This document shows, piece after piece, positions 1 through 8,077 of a stretch of DNA of 63,715 nucleotides. The stretch's first letter is position 1. The number at the start of each line of letters is the position of its first letter. Origin of the DNA: Pseudoalteromonas sp. XI10 (GTDB lineage Bacteria > Pseudomonadota > Gammaproteobacteria > Enterobacterales > Alteromonadaceae); contig NZ_LOPY01000006.1 in NCBI RefSeq assembly GCF_001469895.1, positions 1 to 63,715 of the forward strand, read 5' to 3'. The notes under the pieces were generated by a model. It did not search any database and was not told where the DNA came from. It worked only from the letters and a program-made list of their open reading frames with translations. The position numbers and the translations under genes are program-made.

Positions 1-54
1 AAGTGGTGCGAGCCATTAAGCTAACCTGTACTAATTACCCGTGAGGCTTAACCA
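1..54 (+). rRNA. 23S rRNA, 3' end only
   Basis: The window opens inside the last bases of a 23S rRNA gene. The sequence up to about base 53 (ending GTGAGGCTTAACC) matches the conserved 3' terminus of gammaproteobacterial 23S rRNA, which ends in GGCTTAACCTT in E. coli. The exact mature end is uncertain by a few bases. The 5S gene follows about 120 bases downstream on the same strand, as in a normal rrn operon. Confidence 0.9.
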
Positions 55-177
55 TACAACGCCAAACGCGTTTTATGACAGCGTAACAAACAGAAGTTAA
101 GACACTAAAGTAGACATTTACTTGATATCAGCATTCCGAATTTTAGTTAATTGCCAAGGCGATTAACGAACCAAATT

Positions 178-295
178 TGCTTGGTGACAATAGCGTTTTG
201 GACCCACCTGACCCCATGCCGAACTCAGTAGTGAAACGAAACAGCGCCGATGATAGTGTAGCAGCTGCTATGTGAAAGTAGGTCATCGCCAGGCT
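178..295 (+). rRNA. rrf: 5S rRNA
   Basis: A full 5S rRNA gene of about 118 bases. The core CCCACCTGACCCCATGCCG and the following GAACTCAGTAGTGAAACG are the near-invariant 5S sequence. The two ends (TGCTTGGTGA and TCGCCAGGCT) pair with a few wobbles to form helix I. It closes the rRNA operon whose 23S end starts the window. The ends are estimated from helix pairing and could shift by one or two bases. Confidence 0.95.
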
Positions 296-308
296 CCAAA
301 TAAGAGAA

Positions 309-337
309 AGCCCGATTCGAAAGAGTCGGGCTTTTTT
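309..337 (+). terminator. Rho-independent terminator of the rRNA operon
   Basis: AGCCCGATTC pairs with GAGTCGGGCT (one G-T pair) across a GAAA tetraloop, followed directly by six T residues. It lies 14 bases after the 5S gene on the same strand. Confidence 0.93.
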
Positions 338-424
338 GCGTTTTAGCTGTCAGCTTTCAGCCGTCAGACGTCAGCTGAACTGTGGGGTTGTCCTGTAAAG
401 AGTCACCCTCAGCAACAAAATCCT

Positions 425-490
425 GTAGGAGGCACTTCAGTGCCGAATCTAGACTATAACAACCACATTCATGGCTAAAGCCATTCCTAC
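425..490. repeat. REPIN 1 (paired GTAG-type REP palindromes)
   Basis: A REP-like unit starting GTAGGAGGCACTTCAGTGCC is followed, after about 20 bases, by a second REP-like unit in inverted orientation that ends GGCTAAAGCCATTCCTAC. Each half has the hallmark of GTAG-type REPs: a GTAG tetranucleotide next to a short imperfect palindrome. The larger flanking sequence (from about 367) is repeated around REPIN 2, so the pair arose by duplication of a unit of about 138 bp. Confidence 0.8.
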
Positions 491-562
491 GTGATGCATA
501 TCTCAGATGTCAGTTGAGCTGTGTGGTTGTTTAGTACAGAGTCACCCTCAGCAAGAATACCC

Positions 563-627
563 GTAGGAGGCACTTCAGTGCCGAATCTAGACCATAAAAA
601 CACATTCATGGCTAAAGCCATTCCTAC
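563..627. repeat. REPIN 2 (paired GTAG-type REP palindromes)
   Basis: A second copy of the same structure as at 425-490, with nearly identical arms and a slightly diverged centre. The upstream context is also shared (GAGTCACCCTCAGCAA occurs before both copies). It lies about 138 bp after the first copy. Confidence 0.8.
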
Positions 628-639
628 AAGTACACTTTG

Positions 640-702
640 CCTAGAACCTAGAACCTAGAACCTAGAACCTAGAACCTAGAACCTAGAACCTAGAACCTAG
701 AA
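640..702. repeat. Tandem array of CCTAGAA, nine perfect 7-bp units
   Basis: Nine uninterrupted copies of the heptamer CCTAGAA occupy 640-702, followed by a partial unit. It cannot be a CRISPR array because the units are contiguous with no spacers. A shorter array of a one-base variant (CCTAGCA) sits at 12359-12386 in another repeat-rich gap. Confidence 0.95.
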
Positions 703-796
703 CCTCCAGCAGAGGTAGACGCAGCACCAAACACTTCCACCGCGCGGCTGATCGCTGATCGCTGACGGCTGAAAGCTGATAGCTCTTCTGTGATGT

Positions 797-827
797 GTTG
801 GGTTTCGCTCCGCTCTACCCAACCTAC
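797..827. repeat. GTAG-type REP palindrome, second family
   Basis: Read on the minus strand this 31-bp unit begins GTAGGTTGGGTAGAGCG and ends GCGAAACCCAAC. The GTTGGGT and ACCCAAC ends pair into a hairpin. A close copy lies at 12260-12290 in the opposite orientation. It belongs to the widespread REP type with GTAGG(T)TGGGT ends. Confidence 0.75.
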
Positions 828-886
828 GCCAGACCTTTCAACTTTCCCCTCACTAACTTTACTCTTTCAAACTCGCTAACTAGCGA

Positions 887-1735
887 CTAAAAAAGCCCAT
901 ACTCTTCGGTTTCTTCTGCTTCGTGGCGCATGAGGTGCTCTGGACGGAAGATGGCACTTGGGTCTAATAATAAGCTGTGTTTATGCTTCATTTTAATTAG
1001 TCCGCGCATCATGTTTTTAGTTTGCGGATCAACATCAAAACCAACCGAGGTAAGTTGGTCTAACGGTTTGATGTCTTCTTTTTTTACGTTGATGTTGTCT
1101 TCTACTTTGTCGACTAGAAGGCCTATATGAGGTGTTACGCCGTCTTTAGTAGTGAAGATGATGATTGGCTTGTAATCAAGAATGATCTGCTCACGTGCCG
1201 ATTCAAACAGCCTAATAAGTTGGTTGAATGTTTGGCGTTTTTTCTCTGCAAACAAGCTAATTACCTTATCGTGAGGTTGGCTTTTTTGCAATTCTAATAA
1301 CTCACCAGCCATGGCATGTAATTCTCGGTGTGGCTTATCAAACTTGGCTAAGATGCTTTGTAAGTCTTCGTTATCGGTTTCGAAGTTGTTATACCAACGA
1401 CCAAAGGCACATTTGTCTGGATCTGTGGCTTTTGTAAAAGGCGCACCTGTTACTAAGCTATTTTCTAAGGCATCTAGCCAATCTAAATGGTCTTTCTCTC
1501 TTTCGACTAAAAGGTCGGATAATTCGGCATTGGTTTCTTTGGTTGAGTGATTGTTTAATACAATTCCTAAATCAAAGATAGGCGTTGGAGTTTCCATATA
1601 ATCTTTAACTCCAATGAAGCTTTTATTTTCATTTGGCAACGACGTTAAGTTTCCTTCGTAACGCTCGGTTAGAAGAATATCGAGAATTTTTAGTGAAATG
1701 GTCTTTTGGCCAACTCGAAAATTAATCAGATCCAT
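887..1735 (-). CDS. CheW-like coupling protein with inserted CZB zinc-sensing domain
   Basis: A 282-residue cytoplasmic chemotaxis adaptor. The N-terminal part (about 1-70) and C-terminal part (about 185-265) look like the two halves of a CheW fold. Between them lies a chemoreceptor zinc-binding (CZB) domain: H83 (KDHLDWL), C109 (KCAFGRWYNNF), H136 and H140, the three-His-one-Cys pattern of the family. CZB domains bind zinc and can respond to oxidants such as HOCl, and CheW domains couple receptors to the CheA kinase, so the protein may tune chemotaxis signalling by zinc or redox state (inference). It lies 67 bp downstream of the periplasmic binding protein gene on the same strand. No other chemotaxis genes are adjacent; cheV lies 35 kb away. 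Confidence 0.82.
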   Translation of the reverse strand: MDLINFRVGQKTISLKILDILLTERYEGNLTSLPNENKSFIGVKDYMETPTPIFDLGIVLNNHSTKETNAELSDLLVEREKDHLDWLDALENSLVTGAPFTKATDPDKCAFGRWYNNFETDNEDLQSILAKFDKPHRELHAMAGELLELQKSQPHDKVISLFAEKKRQTFNQLIRLFESAREQIILDYKPIIIFTTKDGVTPHIGLLVDKVEDNINVKKEDIKPLDQLTSVGFDVDPQTKNMMRGLIKMKHKHSLLLDPSAIFRPEHLMRHEAEETEEYGLF

Positions 1736-1802
1736 ATTTCCCTCAAAGCCTTGTTAAGTCTCTATAGCATAGAACATTATTGTAATTTAGTCGTAGTTTA
1801 AC

Positions 1803-2927
1803 CTAATTACTTTTAAAATATGAGCGGTAGATTTTTTTGTTATTTCCAGATGTGTGAGTGTTAAATAGATCAGCGAAATCTGATGTATCAGTAAAGAGTC
1901 GATTTAGCTCGGTCAGTAGGCATTGATTGTTTAGTGGTGTTGGGCATTTTTGGGCAGCGCTAACCAATGCAACAGCATTCAAATAACCTTCAAAAATAAT
2001 TCTATTTGCACTAGTGTGATAAGGCTCTATATCTTCAATAAATTGCTTACACCAAGGGTTTTTACAATTATTTGGGTCAGGTACCACTTCAGTGACCATT
2101 ATGTTGGCGGGCTGCTTAATTCGCTGATATAAATCATGACTCGATACGAAAGACACCGAAGTATAGTCTGGGTTGAAGCTTTGTTTGTTTGCAGCATTAA
2201 TAAATTCAGCGAGAGGCTCGTAGGTGCCGACTAAACAAATTGCGGTTGCCTTACTTTCTTTTAGAAGCGCTAAAGCTTTTGAAATATCATCACTATTGCG
2301 CTTAAACCGTGCGACTTCTACAGGTTTAATACCATGTGTTTTTAGGGCGTTAACGAGATTGCTCTCTACCATGTAACCAAACTCATCGGCTTGGATCATT
2401 AAGCCAATTTTTTCATGCTTACGCTCTTTAACTAGGTAGTTAATTTGCTCTATGGCTTCATCTTGGTAGCTCGCACGAAGATTAAATACATTCGGCATTG
2501 AGCTGTTATGTAAAAAGTCAGCGCCTGTAAATGGCATGAGAAATGGAATTCGGTGTCTATCTAGTAGGGGCTTAATTGCATGAGCTGTTGGCGTGCCCAT
2601 AGAGCCAAAAATCGCATGGATCTTTTGGTCAAATAGAAACTCGCGGGTATTCACTACGGTATTTTTTGGCTCATAGCCATCATCAGCTAAGATCAGATCG
2701 ATACTTTGGCCATTAATACCGTCTTCTTTGTTGATTTTGTTAAAGTAAATATTACTGCCAAGCGCTAGCTGTTCACCTATTTGCTTAGCAGGTCCAGTCA
2801 GTGCCGTCGACATCCCGAGTTTAATGGTAGGTTGTTCGTGTTCAGCTAAAGCTAACTGAGATAGTAGCAAGGCATAAAAACATAAACACTTAATGGCTGT
2901 TATTTTGAAGTGATTTATAGTGAGCAT
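1803..2927 (-). CDS. Periplasmic ligand-binding protein, branched-chain amino acid ABC type
   Basis: A 374-residue protein with a signal peptide (cleavage probably near residue 28, after LSQLALA) and a type I periplasmic-binding fold (Peripla_BP_6). The motif KLGMSTALTGPAKQIGEQLALG is the family's N-terminal signature; the quoted stretch spans residues 37-58. Members bind amino acids, amides or related solutes for ABC importers, but no permease or ATPase gene is nearby, so it may act as a sensory binding protein. The start lies inside the end of tmcA (38-bp overlap); no other in-frame start would keep the signal peptide. The CheW-CZB gene follows, which suggests a sensory rather than transport role (inference). 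The ligand cannot be read from sequence. Confidence 0.8.
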   Translation of the reverse strand: MLTINHFKITAIKCLCFYALLLSQLALAEHEQPTIKLGMSTALTGPAKQIGEQLALGSNIYFNKINKEDGINGQSIDLILADDGYEPKNTVVNTREFLFDQKIHAIFGSMGTPTAHAIKPLLDRHRIPFLMPFTGADFLHNSSMPNVFNLRASYQDEAIEQINYLVKERKHEKIGLMIQADEFGYMVESNLVNALKTHGIKPVEVARFKRNSDDISKALALLKESKATAICLVGTYEPLAEFINAANKQSFNPDYTSVSFVSSHDLYQRIKQPANIMVTEVVPDPNNCKNPWCKQFIEDIEPYHTSANRIIFEGYLNAVALVSAAQKCPTPLNNQCLLTELNRLFTDTSDFADLFNTHTSGNNKKIYRSYFKSN

Positions 2928-4959
2928 ACCAACCTTGCACTGCGGTTTTGAACTGTGAGTCTAAGTCTTTTTTACCTGTAAAACCGGCTTCTTCGATCAA
3001 GCTATTTACAGAGGTTTGCTGTAATACTAGTCGAATAAGGATGAATTTTGTATGTTCATCTAATAAATTTAGACTAATTGGTGTGCTCCAAATCATTTGC
3101 CATAGCAATGGCTGTACTTGGAAGAGGTTAATATCACCGTTTAACAGTCGCTCAGCTCTTGTATTTAAGGCAGAAGGTAAGTCAGTTTTTGGTAAGCCTT
3201 TGAATAGTTCTGCAATAAGCTGCCAAGGAAGTGAGCTAAAGTGACCAAGGAGTTGCAAAGACAGGTCTTGTTTAAACTCTTCTATTAAGAGTGCTACGCT
3301 ATCAGTCGTCTGCTTTTCTAACGCTTTAATCACTAAAGCAGCATGTTCAGCCGTTGCTTTGTCATGACTAAATCCAAGCTTAACAATACTAAAGCCATTA
3401 CTTTGCCAAAAGTTAACTAACGCTGCATTTGCGCCAAAGCTGGCACCAAAATAACTGCAATTATTTAATTGGCTTTCGCAGTAGTTTAACAGGGCTGAGC
3501 CAATACCTTGTTGATGACGTTCAGGTGCAACTGCTATTCTCACTACTCTCGCTGAGCGTTTACATAAGTCTTCTGTATTTCGGCTCAATTGAGTCAGAGT
3601 TTGCGCCATTAAATGACCATGAGGCCTGCGCTTTCCTTTTATTACTTGCTCTGCGATTTCTGGTGCTAAGCCACCCTCAATAGCGATTAAGCAAACGGCT
3701 TTTAAGGCATTTTCTTGTTTGCAGATCGATAGCTGTAACTCTGGGGCATCAAGCAATTGGCGTAAGTCATTTACTGTGGTTTGGTAGTGAGCCAGCGCCA
3801 GTAGCGCCATAATTTGGCTAAGCAGCTGCTCATCATCAACAAGTTGCTCTTTGCTTATGTTTTCAAATTGGTAAGACTTACTACTCTGCGTATCTAGGTA
3901 CTTTGCATCGAGAAGTAATAGTTCGCGTAGGCTATTTTCGAGAGAGTCATGTTTAGCAAAACGAATTGGCTCATCCAAAGTAATAGTCTTTAGCGATTTA
4001 TATTGGCTACGTAAGTAATGTAAAAAACGTAACGTGTAACCACGCCCATTTCCTTCATAACCAACCATAGTGCTAGCAAATACGATTCGTGGATAACTTT
4101 TTAGTATCTCTAATAGCATAGGAACCGGAATCGCCGCTGCTTCATCGACAAATAACAGATCGCAATCAGGTTTTTCATGTAGCAGTATATCTGGCGCAAT
4201 ATAGCTAAGGTTAGCTAGTTCCTTACAGTTTAGTTCTTTGCTAACACCAAGCTCAGTGGCTAAATGCTTAAAACTTGTTTGTACGGATTTGGCTTGGGTG
4301 GCACAAATGAGGATTCTTTTATCTTGAAGACTTGCTGCTGCAATCCCTAAAGCAGCTGACTTACCACGACCTCGGTCTGCACTGATCACAAAAGGACGAT
4401 TAGCGCGCCCTGTTGCGGTTTTAATAATTTGCTCAACACATGCTTGTTGTTGCTGATAATTTATCTCAGCAGTTGCTGGCGATACTGATTGGTAAGCAGG
4501 GAGCGAGTGCTCAGTAAAATAATGTGGCTGCAACTTTAGCTTGGCGAATAAACGCTGATTAAAAAAGCTGTGTTTAATCACTTGGCCATAAGAGGTAATA
4601 CTTGTGAGTGCAGGGTCTTGCCACTTGCGGTCATCGGGCAGCAACAGTATCAGTACACCACCTGCTTTTACGGTACCGGCAAGCGCTGCGAGTTTATCGG
4701 CATATAAGCCGCTAAAACCATCAAAAATTGCGTGTTGAAACTCTTGGCCAAGAATTTGGTGAGCATGTTTTGGAAACTTACTATTTGCTAATAATGAGCT
4801 GCTACTGAAAACATAGCTATTATTAAGCGCTAATTGGTTTGCAAACTTATAGCACCAAGTTTCGCTGCCTTGCACAATGACAAGCTGGCGATGCTTTGCA
4901 ATCACCAGCTCATTACACAGTGCTGTTAAGTACTCATTATAAGGCTTGAAGTCTTGCAT
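2890..4959 (-). CDS. tmcA: tRNA(Met) cytidine acetyltransferase TmcA
   Basis: This 689-residue enzyme makes N4-acetylcytidine at the wobble position (C34) of elongator tRNA-Met, using acetyl-CoA and ATP or GTP. Visible parts are an N-terminal DUF1726-like region, an RNA-helicase-like domain with Walker A DRGRGKS (195-201) and Walker B FVDEAAAIP (about 270-278), a GNAT acetyltransferase core near 470-500 (VAPERHQQGIGSALL), and a C-terminal tRNA-binding tail. Length fits the family. Its start overlaps the end of uvrD by 23 bp and its end overlaps the next gene by 38 bp, so the three are probably translated from one message. Three initiator tRNA genes lie 7 kb away, but TmcA acts on the elongator tRNA. 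Confidence 0.95.
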   Translation of the reverse strand: MQDFKPYNEYLTALCNELVIAKHRQLVIVQGSETWCYKFANQLALNNSYVFSSSSLLANSKFPKHAHQILGQEFQHAIFDGFSGLYADKLAALAGTVKAGGVLILLLPDDRKWQDPALTSITSYGQVIKHSFFNQRLFAKLKLQPHYFTEHSLPAYQSVSPATAEINYQQQQACVEQIIKTATGRANRPFVISADRGRGKSAALGIAAASLQDKRILICATQAKSVQTSFKHLATELGVSKELNCKELANLSYIAPDILLHEKPDCDLLFVDEAAAIPVPMLLEILKSYPRIVFASTMVGYEGNGRGYTLRFLHYLRSQYKSLKTITLDEPIRFAKHDSLENSLRELLLLDAKYLDTQSSKSYQFENISKEQLVDDEQLLSQIMALLALAHYQTTVNDLRQLLDAPELQLSICKQENALKAVCLIAIEGGLAPEIAEQVIKGKRRPHGHLMAQTLTQLSRNTEDLCKRSARVVRIAVAPERHQQGIGSALLNYCESQLNNCSYFGASFGANAALVNFWQSNGFSIVKLGFSHDKATAEHAALVIKALEKQTTDSVALLIEEFKQDLSLQLLGHFSSLPWQLIAELFKGLPKTDLPSALNTRAERLLNGDINLFQVQPLLWQMIWSTPISLNLLDEHTKFILIRLVLQQTSVNSLIEEAGFTGKKDLDSQFKTAVQGWYAHYKSLQNNSH

Positions 4960-7102
4960 ACTGTGTTACAAGCCATTTGCTGCCTAGGTCATCAAAGTTC
5001 ACTTGAATACGTGACTGTGCGCCGCTCCCTTCGTAATTGAGTACGGTTCCTGCGCCGAACTTGGCGTGTAATACGCGTTGCCCTAAGTTAAAGCCGCTAT
5101 CTTCAAATGCGGCATGTGTTACTGATGGACTAAATCGACCTGCCGCAGGCGGTCTTGAAACCTGTGTTTTAATTCGGATTTCTTCGATACAGTCTTCAGG
5201 CATTTCACGTAAAAAGCGTGATGGGCTATGGTATTTTTCTTGTCCGTATAAACGGCGACTTTCTGCATGGCTAATATATAGTTTTTCCATCGCGCGAGTC
5301 ATACCAACATAGCAGAGGCGGCGTTCTTCTTCTAAACGACCAGACTCTTCATTACTTTGTTGTGATGGGAACATGCCCTCTTCAACACCAACCATAAATA
5401 CCAATGGGAATTCTAGGCCTTTTGCTGAGTGTAATGTCATCATTTGCACTGCGTCTTCGTGCTCATCAGCTTGGCCTTCGCCAGATTCTAGTGAGGTATA
5501 AGCCAAAAATCCCTGTAGTGGTGAGCTGAACTCTTCATCTTCAGGGAGTTCGTATTGACCACAAGCACTAATAAGCTCTTCTAAGTTTTCTACGCGGGCA
5601 CGGCCTTTTTCACCTTTTTCAGCTTGATACATTGCCATTAACCCTGAGGTTTGAATGGCATATTTCGCTTGCTCTTCTAAGGTGAGATCGCTGATTTTAT
5701 CTTCGATATGCTCAACAAGTTCTAAAAATTTAGTGACGGCACTTGCTGCACGGCCAGATAGGTGCTGCTGCTCGATAATCGCTTTTGCGGCATACCAAAG
5801 TGGCAATGACTCATTTCGCGCGCAATCACGGATATGGCTTAGCGTTTTATCACCAATGCCGCGGGCAGGAGTGTTAATAACGCGCTCGAAAGCAGCATCA
5901 TCTTGACGGTTACCCACTAAACGTAAATACGACAGTGCATCTTTGATCTCTTGACGTTCGAAGAAGCGCATACCGCCGTAAATACGGTATTTTAAGCCTT
6001 CTTGTAGCATTGCTTCCTCGAGTACACGAGATTGCGCATTGTTACGGTATAAAATGGCGGCGTCTTGTAATGCATTACCCGCATTTAGCCAGCTACGTAG
6101 TTTACTGCTAACAAAGCGCGCTTCGTCTAATTCATTAAACGCAGCGTAAACAGAAATAGGCTCACCATCATTGCCGTCTGTCCAAAGGCTTTTACCCATG
6201 CGTTCAGCATTGTTCTTGATCAGCGCATTTGATGCTTTTAAGATTGTTGCCGTTGAACGGTAATTTTGTTCAAGGCGAATGGTTTCGGCTTCGAAGTCAG
6301 TTAAAAAGCGTTTGATATTCTCAATTTTTGCGCCACGCCAGCCATAGATACTTTGGTCATCATCACCTACGATCATAATACTGTTGGTGTTACCTGCGAG
6401 CAGTTTTAACCAAGCATACTGAATAGTATTGGTATCCTGGAACTCGTCTACCAGCATGTGGGCAAAACGCTGTTGATAGTGACGTAAAAGAGTAGGGTGA
6501 TTCTTAAGTACTTCGTAGCAGCGCAGTAGTATTTCTGCAAAGTCGACTAAACCTGCACGGTCACAAGCCTCTTGATATGCAGCATAGACTTTTAGCATCA
6601 TTTGCTCATTAATATCGTAGGCTTGAATGTCTTTAGGGCGCAGACCTTCATCTTTTTTCGCGCTGATATACCAACCAAATTGTTTTGCTGGCCACTTTTT
6701 ATCATCGATGTTCATCGCTTTAAGTAAGCGTTTGATCATGCGTTGTTGATCGTCAGAATCTAAGATTTGAAAGCTTTCAGGCAAGTTCGCTTCACGGTGA
6801 TGGGCGCGTAAAATACGATGAGATAAGCCGTGGAAGGTACCAATCCACATACCACCAACCGGTGCTTTTAACGTTTCTTCTACACGGGTACGCATTTCTT
6901 TCGCGGCTTTGTTAGTGAAGGTTACCGCAAAGATGCTGTATGCAGAAGCTTGCTCAACTTGCATGAGCCATGCGATGCGATGAACAAGTACTCGAGTTTT
7001 ACCAGAACCTGCACCTGCAAGTACCAGCATATTTTGCAATGGGGCTGCGACTGCATCCCGTTGTTTGTCATTTAAGCCATCGAGTAATTCAGAAACGTCC
7101 AT
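4937..7102 (-). CDS. uvrD: DNA helicase II UvrD
   Basis: A 721-residue SF1A 3'-5' helicase for nucleotide excision repair and methyl-directed mismatch repair. Motif I is GAGSGKTR (30-37), motif II is LVDEFQDTN (near 217-225), motif III is VGDDDQSIYGWRGA, and motif IV-VI elements include YRNNAQSR, TLHSAKGLEFP and YVGMTRAMEKLYI. The C-terminal KFGAGTVLNYEG stretch is the Tudor-like tail of UvrD. Length matches E. coli UvrD (720). It is the first gene of the minus-strand chain and has a perfect CTG-N10-CAG LexA box 67 bp upstream, so SOS control is likely, as in E. coli. Confidence 0.97.
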   Translation of the reverse strand: MDVSELLDGLNDKQRDAVAAPLQNMLVLAGAGSGKTRVLVHRIAWLMQVEQASAYSIFAVTFTNKAAKEMRTRVEETLKAPVGGMWIGTFHGLSHRILRAHHREANLPESFQILDSDDQQRMIKRLLKAMNIDDKKWPAKQFGWYISAKKDEGLRPKDIQAYDINEQMMLKVYAAYQEACDRAGLVDFAEILLRCYEVLKNHPTLLRHYQQRFAHMLVDEFQDTNTIQYAWLKLLAGNTNSIMIVGDDDQSIYGWRGAKIENIKRFLTDFEAETIRLEQNYRSTATILKASNALIKNNAERMGKSLWTDGNDGEPISVYAAFNELDEARFVSSKLRSWLNAGNALQDAAILYRNNAQSRVLEEAMLQEGLKYRIYGGMRFFERQEIKDALSYLRLVGNRQDDAAFERVINTPARGIGDKTLSHIRDCARNESLPLWYAAKAIIEQQHLSGRAASAVTKFLELVEHIEDKISDLTLEEQAKYAIQTSGLMAMYQAEKGEKGRARVENLEELISACGQYELPEDEEFSSPLQGFLAYTSLESGEGQADEHEDAVQMMTLHSAKGLEFPLVFMVGVEEGMFPSQQSNEESGRLEEERRLCYVGMTRAMEKLYISHAESRRLYGQEKYHSPSRFLREMPEDCIEEIRIKTQVSRPPAAGRFSPSVTHAAFEDSGFNLGQRVLHAKFGAGTVLNYEGSGAQSRIQVNFDDLGSKWLVTQYARLQAL

Positions 7103-7168
7103 CGTTACGCCTTTTCAATCTATAATGGGTGGAGTATAACAGGTGTTTATGCAAGGCTAAATAAAATA

Positions 7169-7184
7169 CTGTTTTTATAAACAG
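7169..7184 (-). promoter_or_regulatory. LexA (SOS) box upstream of uvrD
   Basis: CTGTTTTTATAAACAG has the exact CTG-N10-CAG spacing and AT-rich core of a gammaproteobacterial LexA operator. It lies 67-82 bp before the uvrD start codon, the right place to cover its promoter. E. coli uvrD also has a LexA box, which supports the call. Confidence 0.8.
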
Positions 7185-7319
7185 CTATTTTGGCAAGTCA
7201 TTAAAATTGCAGTATAAAAATTGTGAATTTGACCGATTTTTAGCAAAAAGAACTAAAATTAAAATAACGCTACTTTTTAACACTTTGATTTGTAAGTCAT
7301 AATAAGTTGGCATAAAGTG

Positions 7320-7340
7320 TGATTATAAAAAGTATAATCA
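7320..7340. promoter_or_regulatory. Palindrome just upstream of the small membrane protein gene
   Basis: TGATTATA and TATAATCA form a perfect 8-bp inverted repeat around AAAAG, 21 bp before the ATG at 7362. The right arm contains a good -10 sequence (TATAAT). It could be an operator overlapping the promoter or only a chance AT-rich palindrome. Confidence 0.4.
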
Positions 7341-7361
7341 TTAAAAACTACAGAGGTTAGT

Positions 7362-7586
7362 ATGGCAGAGCAAGGTTCTGGCGGTAATGTAATCGCAGCA
7401 ATATGTAATATCTTTTTTCCCGGTTTAGGGCAATTGGTACAAGGTCGTTTAATGGCGGCTATTGCATTCTTTTTAGCATGGGTTATTAGTGGTGCACTAA
7501 TTTATGTGGCAGTTGGTTTTATTCTACTGCCAATCGTATACCTATGGGCGATTATTGATGCTGCACGCTTCAAATCGCGACTCTAG
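7362..7586 (+). CDS. Small two-helix membrane protein
   Basis: A 74-residue protein preceded by an AGAGG ribosome site. The N-terminus NIFFPGLGQLVQGRLMAAIA resembles TM2-type domains, in which a G-x-x-Q-x-x-x-G segment precedes paired helices. Two hydrophobic stretches (about 30-45 and 48-66) are followed by a basic tail. No function can be assigned. It is a single-gene unit: a palindromic promoter region lies before it and a hairpin terminator after it. Confidence 0.7.
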   Translation: MAEQGSGGNVIAAICNIFFPGLGQLVQGRLMAAIAFFLAWVISGALIYVAVGFILLPIVYLWAIIDAARFKSRL

Positions 7587-7607
7587 CTATTTTAAATAGC
7601 ATAAACA

Positions 7608-7638
7608 CGAGCGCCATGTTGGCGCTCGAGTTGTTTTA
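7608..7638 (+). terminator. Hairpin terminator after the small membrane protein
   Basis: CGAGCGCCA and TGGCGCTCG form a perfect 9-bp stem with a 3-base loop (7608-7628), followed by AGTTGTTTT. The T tract is interrupted, so termination may be incomplete. Confidence 0.65.
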
Positions 7639-7708
7639 AGACGACTAAACTCGCCACGTTTAGCTGCAAACGGTATAATTAGCAGATAACGTATTAAGAG
7701 TACCCTCC

Positions 7709-8077
7709 ATGGAATATCAATTTATCCGCGACCCTATTAGCGGTTTACGCATTAAAATTTCCTCTGAACACGCCATCATAGGCCGTTGGCTAAACGAAGA
7801 AGTCGGAAAAGAAAAAATCGCGATGGTGCAAGCGTTGATCTCTGCTGTTAAGAGTAGTCATGAGCCTTTAACCTTACAAGGTCAAGAAATTGATTTGATC
7901 TTAAGTAAAGACGAAGCGCTGTTCGAAGCACATGCATTACATCAAGACAACGAAGACTTAGTTGCCTACCAAGATGATGACTTAATGCTTGAAGAAGAAG
8001 GCTTATGCAGTGGCTGTGGCTTTGAAGATTTTGTTGATTTAATTGAATCTTGGCAAGAATTTACACAAGGCCGATAA
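7709..8077 (+). CDS. yacL: YacL family protein (UPF0231)
   Basis: A 122-residue acidic cytoplasmic protein of the UPF0231/YacL family. The N-terminus MEYQFIRDPISGLRIKISS, the central RWLNEEVG and the C-terminal GFEDFVDLI align by eye with E. coli YacL (MDYEFLRD..., HWFNEEV, GVEDFL), and the length is the same. The biochemical role is unknown. The C-terminal half is rich in Asp and Glu and has a C-x-x-C pair (SGCGF region) not typical of the E. coli protein. The stop codon lies inside the terminator hairpin that follows. Confidence 0.88.
   Translation: MEYQFIRDPISGLRIKISSEHAIIGRWLNEEVGKEKIAMVQALISAVKSSHEPLTLQGQEIDLILSKDEALFEAHALHQDNEDLVAYQDDDLMLEEEGLCSGCGFEDFVDLIESWQEFTQGR

Larger units (their letters stand above)
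345..784. repeat. 440-bp composite repeat region bounded by a 23-bp inverted repeat
   Basis: Bases 345-367 and 762-784 are inverted copies of each other at 22 of 23 positions (left arm starts AGCTGTCAGCTTTCAGCC). Between the arms lie two REPINs and a 7-bp tandem array, and no credible gene. The stretch 352-374 recurs at 49819-49841 with one difference, so this is a dispersed repeat family. Just inside the right arm the motif GCTGATC is itself repeated. The region fills the gap between the rRNA operon and the convergent CheW-CZB gene. Confidence 0.75.

Noticed and set aside
640..702. Possible CRISPR array
   Set aside because: The 7-bp units are contiguous with no unique spacers, and no cas genes are present.
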